Assembly (NCBI GenBank): GCA_016649455.1
Contig: JAENXO010000112.1
Span: 1-7,879 of the forward strand
DNA: 7,879 bases
Reading direction: 5' to 3'
DNA from: Gemmatimonadota bacterium
GTDB lineage: Bacteria; Gemmatimonadota; Gemmatimonadetes; Palauibacterales; Palauibacteraceae
Of the stretch, positions 5,408-7,879 are shown in pieces (within the stretch, counting starts at the first letter, position 1; each line of letters opens with the position of its first letter). Both the position numbers and the translations under genes were made by a program. The notes beneath the pieces were generated by a model. That model did no database searches. It was not told the DNA's origin and was given only the letters and a program-made list of their open reading frames with translations.

Positions 5408-5428
5408 TTGCCGGGCAGTTGGGGCGGC

Positions 5429-6190
5429 TCAGGCGGGAACGTTGTCGATCAGGCGCACGCCGCCGATGCGCACGGCGGCGAGAAGGCGGCCGTCCAGCAT
5501 CTCGACATAGTCCACGTCGATGCCGAGCCCTTCCAGCCGGGAGCGAACCTGCTCCGCCGAGCCCCCGGCTTGCAGCACGGAGGCAAACTCGGCCGCCCTG
5601 GCTCGTGCGCCGGCATCGAGCCGTACGTTACGCGAACTCATCGCCAGCCCGTCCGCCTCACGCACGATCGGACACCCGATGATCTCGGTATCGAGGAACA
5701 GGGCGTCGGCCATGCCCCGCACGAGCTCGAGCTGCTGCCAGTCCTTTTCCCCGAAGTAGGCCCGGTCGGGCTGCACGATGTGCAGGAGCTTCAGCACTAC
5801 GGTCAAGACGCCATCGAAGTGACCCGGGCGGTGGGCCCCCTCGAGCGACCTGCTCCGGTCCTTCTCCGTGACCCGGTACCGGTAGCCGTCCCGGTAGATC
5901 GCCTCCGGATCGGGAGCCAGGACTACGTGTACGCCGGCCCGCTCCAGCAGCAACGTGTCTCGCTCGAGATCCCTCGGGTAGGCCTCGAGATCCCCCTGCT
6001 CGTCGAATTGGGTTGGATTCACCAGGATGCTGACGACCGTGCGGTCGTTTTCCACCAAGCTTCGATTCACGAGCGACAGGTGTCCTTCATGCAGCGCCCC
6101 CATCGTGGGAACGAAACCGACGCTGTAACCGGCCGACTGCCATTCGTCCCGCAGCGAAGACCACCCGGCGAGGTCATCGATGACGATCAC
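5429..6190 (-). CDS. panC: Pantothenate synthetase (pantoate--beta-alanine ligase)
   Basis: Cytoplasmic enzyme that activates pantoate with ATP to pantoyl-adenylate and couples it to beta-alanine, giving pantothenate, AMP and PPi. The 253 residues are a little shorter than the usual 280 or so. Motifs in order: PTMGALHEGH (28-37, the HIGH-type site with H34 and H37), VNPTQF (57-62, with Gln61 for pantoate), RPGHFDG (121-127), FGEKDWQQL (146-154) and READGLAMSSRN (177-188, the KMSKS-equivalent). All catalytic blocks are intact, and the shortness lies in the C-terminal dimer/lid region. The start is GTG 6190, overlapping the panB stop by four bases (GTGA), so translation is probably coupled. It is the last gene of the operon. 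Confidence 0.96.
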   Translation of the reverse strand: MIVIDDLAGWSSLRDEWQSAGYSVGFVPTMGALHEGHLSLVNRSLVENDRTVVSILVNPTQFDEQGDLEAYPRDLERDTLLLERAGVHVVLAPDPEAIYRDGYRYRVTEKDRSRSLEGAHRPGHFDGVLTVVLKLLHIVQPDRAYFGEKDWQQLELVRGMADALFLDTEIIGCPIVREADGLAMSSRNVRLDAGARARAAEFASVLQAGGSAEQVRSRLEGLGIDVDYVEMLDGRLLAAVRIGGVRLIDNVPA

Positions 6191-6975
6191 TCGTAGGTCT
6201 CATCCTCGGAGGGAAAACTGCCGTCCTTCACCGACCGATCGAAGTCCTCGACGGCTTTCAGGAGCATGCCATACCCATCGGCGAATACCCGCACGAACTT
6301 CGGCTTCACCTCCCGCTGGAGGCCTGCCAGGTCGTGCAGCACCAGGACCTGGCCATCCACCTCGATCCCAGCCCCGATCCCGATCGTGGGGATCGACACC
6401 GCCCGCGTGATCGCCGCCGCGGTCCCGGACGTGACCCCCTCGACCACGAGTGAGAAGCAGCCTGCCTGCTCGAGCCGGCGGGATTCCTCCACGAGTCGCT
6501 CCGCCGCATCTTCGCTGCGTCCCTGAACGCGATATCCGCCAAGCGCGTTCACGGATTGGGGCGTCAGGCCGACGTGCCCCATCACCGGGACACCGGAGCC
6601 GGCGATGTGCCGGACGATCTCCTCGTGCCCCTCGATTCCCTCCAGCTTCACGGCATGCGCCCCCGCGGTGAGAAACGCGTCCACCACGTCCATCGCGGCC
6701 GGAATTCCCTTCCGGTGCCATGGAAACGGCATGTCGCCGATCAGGAACTTGTCAGGAGCGCCACGCGCTACCGCCGCGATGTGGAAGCTCATCATCTCGG
6801 GTGTCGCGGGGAGCGTGGTAAGATGGCCGTGCATCACCATCGCCGCACTGTCCCCCACCAGGATGCCATCCACGGACGATTCGTTGAGGATGCGCGCCGA
6901 CCACCAGTCGTAGCAGGTCGTGAACGTCAGCTTGCGCCCATCGCGTTTTGCGGCGGCGAAATCGTGCACGTTCAC
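6187..6975 (-). CDS. panB: 3-methyl-2-oxobutanoate hydroxymethyltransferase (ketopantoate hydroxymethyltransferase)
   Basis: First committed enzyme of pantoate synthesis: transfers a one-carbon unit from 5,10-methylene-tetrahydrofolate to 2-oxoisovalerate, giving ketopantoate; cytoplasmic (beta/alpha) barrel. The 262 residues match the family length. Visible sites: VGDS (40-43, metal ligand D42 and S43), IGDMPF with D81, VKLEG with K110 and metal ligand E112, HVGLTPQS (134-141), GGYRVQG (146-152), catalytic-type Glu in VVEG (E179), TIGIGAG and GQVLVLHD. All residues known to matter in the E. coli enzyme appear conserved. The start is GTG 6975, sharing GTGA with the stop of the DUF2520 gene, and the same four-base overlap joins it to panC. 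Confidence 0.96.
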   Translation of the reverse strand: MNVHDFAAAKRDGRKLTFTTCYDWWSARILNESSVDGILVGDSAAMVMHGHLTTLPATPEMMSFHIAAVARGAPDKFLIGDMPFPWHRKGIPAAMDVVDAFLTAGAHAVKLEGIEGHEEIVRHIAGSGVPVMGHVGLTPQSVNALGGYRVQGRSEDAAERLVEESRRLEQAGCFSLVVEGVTSGTAAAITRAVSIPTIGIGAGIEVDGQVLVLHDLAGLQREVKPKFVRVFADGYGMLLKAVEDFDRSVKDGSFPSEDETYE

Positions 6976-7730
6976 GGCGTCTCCTCAGGTTCCGGGTCGG
7001 AATCAGCGTCTATCAGAAGATCCGGACGCGCCGCCCCGACAAACGCCCTGTACACGGCGGCCCATGGATCGCCTTGCAGCGCGGCGAGGTTCTCCATGAT
7101 CGTCCTGCGATCTCCACGCGCCAGCGGACCGGTCAGGGCTTCACTTCCGTGCTCGGCCACGTTGGCGCAGGTTCGCTCCAGGTAGGGCAGCGCCACTTCG
7201 GCCGGCAGACCCACGTCGCGGAAGATCTCCATCGCGTGCGCCCACAGCAACGTGGTGAAGTTCCCTCCCAGCACGCAGGCCGCGTGGTACCGTGGCCTGT
7301 CGCGAGGCGCGATCTGCCAGCTCGGATTCTCCAGGTCCGGGAATACGGCCTCGAATTCGGGTCCGTCGTCATCACACACGAACGGAATCCGCGGATACAC
7401 GTCGGCCGGATAGAGGTCGGGCCCGAACGTGTACAGGGGGTGCATCGAGGTGGCAAGCGGCGTGCGAAGGCTGCCGGACGCATGGATCAGGAGTTTGCCT
7501 GACAGCTCCACGGATGAGAGGAACGGCGCGATCGCGTCATCCCGGATCAGCACGAGGACGACGGCGCAGGACTCGAGCGCAGCTTCGACCGTGGTGGGTG
7601 CCGGAGTCCGCCTCGACCATTGACGGACTTCCTGTCCCCGTTGTGCCAGGTAGTAGCCCAGATGGCGGGCGAGACGGCCGCTCCCGACGATACCGTATGG
7701 AGCGGCCGCGGACCCCGGCCGGTCGGTCAC
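6972..7730 (-). CDS. Rossmann-like/DUF2520 protein, candidate ketopantoate reductase (PanG-like), 252 aa
   Basis: An N-terminal NAD(P)-binding Rossmann domain has YGIVGSGRLARHL (12-24), then LVLIRDDAI and HASGS (83-87). The conserved MHPLYTFGP (96-104) leads into the helical DUF2520 domain with YHAACVLGGNFTTLLW (148-163) and LTGPLARGD (199-207). This matches the general fold of 6-phosphogluconate dehydrogenase/ketopantoate reductase-type enzymes, not canonical PanE. It sits inside the pantothenate operon between panD and panB, and the operon otherwise lacks the NADPH-dependent reduction of ketopantoate to pantoate. A non-canonical ketopantoate reductase, PanG, has been described in Francisella, and I recall it as this type of protein. 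The function here is therefore a strong inference, not shown by catalytic residues. Start GTG 7730 is two bases after the panD stop; end overlaps panB by four. Confidence 0.85.
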   Translation of the reverse strand: MTDRPGSAAAPYGIVGSGRLARHLGYYLAQRGQEVRQWSRRTPAPTTVEAALESCAVVLVLIRDDAIAPFLSSVELSGKLLIHASGSLRTPLATSMHPLYTFGPDLYPADVYPRIPFVCDDDGPEFEAVFPDLENPSWQIAPRDRPRYHAACVLGGNFTTLLWAHAMEIFRDVGLPAEVALPYLERTCANVAEHGSEALTGPLARGDRRTIMENLAALQGDPWAAVYRAFVGAARPDLLIDADSDPEPEETP

Positions 7731-7732
7731 GA

Positions 7733-7879
7733 TCAGGCGGGAATGACCGTCGAGGCTTCCTCGATGAGATCACGAACGAACTGGTTCCGCTCATCCACGA
7801 GGATCGCCTTCGGCTTCAGCGGAACGGAGCTGAGTTCGAAGCCCATGATGATGACTTCGTCGCCCCGGTTCACCCGGTG
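7733..7879 (-). CDS. panD: Aspartate 1-decarboxylase, C-terminal 48 residues only (5' part beyond the window edge)
   Basis: Pyruvoyl-dependent enzyme making beta-alanine from L-aspartate, the second substrate of PanC. The visible part reads HRVNRGDEVIIMGFEL, then KPKAILVDERNQFV and a tail DLIEEASTVIPA. GDxVIIMxF followed by PKxxxVDExN is the characteristic end of the PanD double-psi barrel. The Gly-Ser self-cleavage site and the catalytic Lys and Tyr lie outside the window, so activity cannot be judged. It is the most upstream operon gene visible; its stop is two bases before the DUF2520 GTG, so ribosomes may reinitiate directly. Confidence 0.88.
   Translation of the reverse strand, partial: HRVNRGDEVIIMGFELSSVPLKPKAILVDERNQFVRDLIEEASTVIPA

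Larger units (their letters stand above)
5146..5428 (-). other. Gene-less 283-base region with stacked inverted repeats (leader or regulatory region)
   Basis: No protein with coding character was found on either strand. In minus-strand order it holds a perfect palindrome (5393-5407), an AT-rich block (about 5341-5400) with the palindrome AACATGTT (5365-5372), GCTGAT-8-ATCAGC (5340-5359), and two adjacent hairpins (5207-5223 and 5184-5205) just upstream of the 46-aa gene. A promoter probably lies in the AT-rich block. The best guess on the minus strand is TTCAGA, 17 bases, TATTCA, which is weak. No tRNA or known riboswitch was recognised. Confidence 0.45.

Noticed and set aside
5146..5428. Possible tRNA or known riboswitch
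   Set aside because: No cloverleaf, T-loop or anticodon stem pattern could be assembled, and no known riboswitch core was recognised.
5393..6196. 267-codon plus-strand frame opposite panC
   Set aside because: Antisense shadow of panC, which is intact and unmistakable.
6556..7185. Plus-strand frames opposite panB and the DUF2520 gene
   Set aside because: They oppose genes with clear motifs, cross their junction, and show no domain or ribosome site.
1..7879. CRISPR array, insertion sequence or attachment site
   Set aside because: No regularly spaced repeats, transposase-like protein, terminal inverted repeats with target duplication, or tRNA-linked repeat was seen.

Overview
The window is bacterial chromosome: GC-rich, tightly packed, with short intergenic gaps, several GTG starts and good Shine-Dalgarno sites. 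The lineage cannot be fixed from sequence alone. The class II photolyase, the form of PanC and PanD, and a DUF2520 protein standing where a ketopantoate reductase would be expected suggest a GC-rich Gram-negative outside the classic enterobacterial model. Gemmatimonadota, Bacteroidota/Rhodothermota-like or proteobacterial are all possible, and this is only a guess. No mobile element, tRNA, rRNA or CRISPR array was seen.

Left part (1-3860). A class II CPD photolyase (minus strand, 3' part cut by the window edge) is divergent from a secreted FAS1/fasciclin-domain protein. The 192-base gap between them holds a very good sigma70-type promoter facing the fasciclin gene (TTGACA, 17-base spacer, TATCAT) and several overlapping inverted repeats that look like operators. 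The fasciclin gene ends in a strong intrinsic terminator. About 20 bases after its T-tract starts a two-gene unit: an SDR oxidoreductase that lacks the catalytic Tyr, and a YbjT-like NAD(P)-binding/DUF2867 protein, overlapping by 8 bases. A photolyase beside such reductases suggests a light- or oxidative-stress-related accessory cluster. That is inference from gene content and known associations.

Middle part (3861-5428). A stand-alone gene encodes a two-helix membrane protein with a long Ala/Glu/Arg-rich coiled coil and no recognised family. It converges on a tiny minus-strand gene for a 46-residue single-pass membrane protein with an HCxxC motif. A perfect 11-bp stem hairpin lies between them. 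Upstream of the tiny gene is a roughly 280-base non-coding stretch with an AT-rich block, a perfect 15-bp palindrome and two adjacent hairpins, so it may be a structured leader or regulatory region.

Right part (5429-7879, minus strand). This is a compact pantothenate (vitamin B5) operon in transcription order panD (3' end only), DUF2520/Rossmann protein, panB, panC. The genes are separated by 2 bases or overlap by 4 bases (GTGA). PanD makes beta-alanine, PanB makes ketopantoate and PanC joins pantoate to beta-alanine. The DUF2520 protein is the obvious candidate for the missing ketopantoate-to-pantoate reduction (PanG-like).
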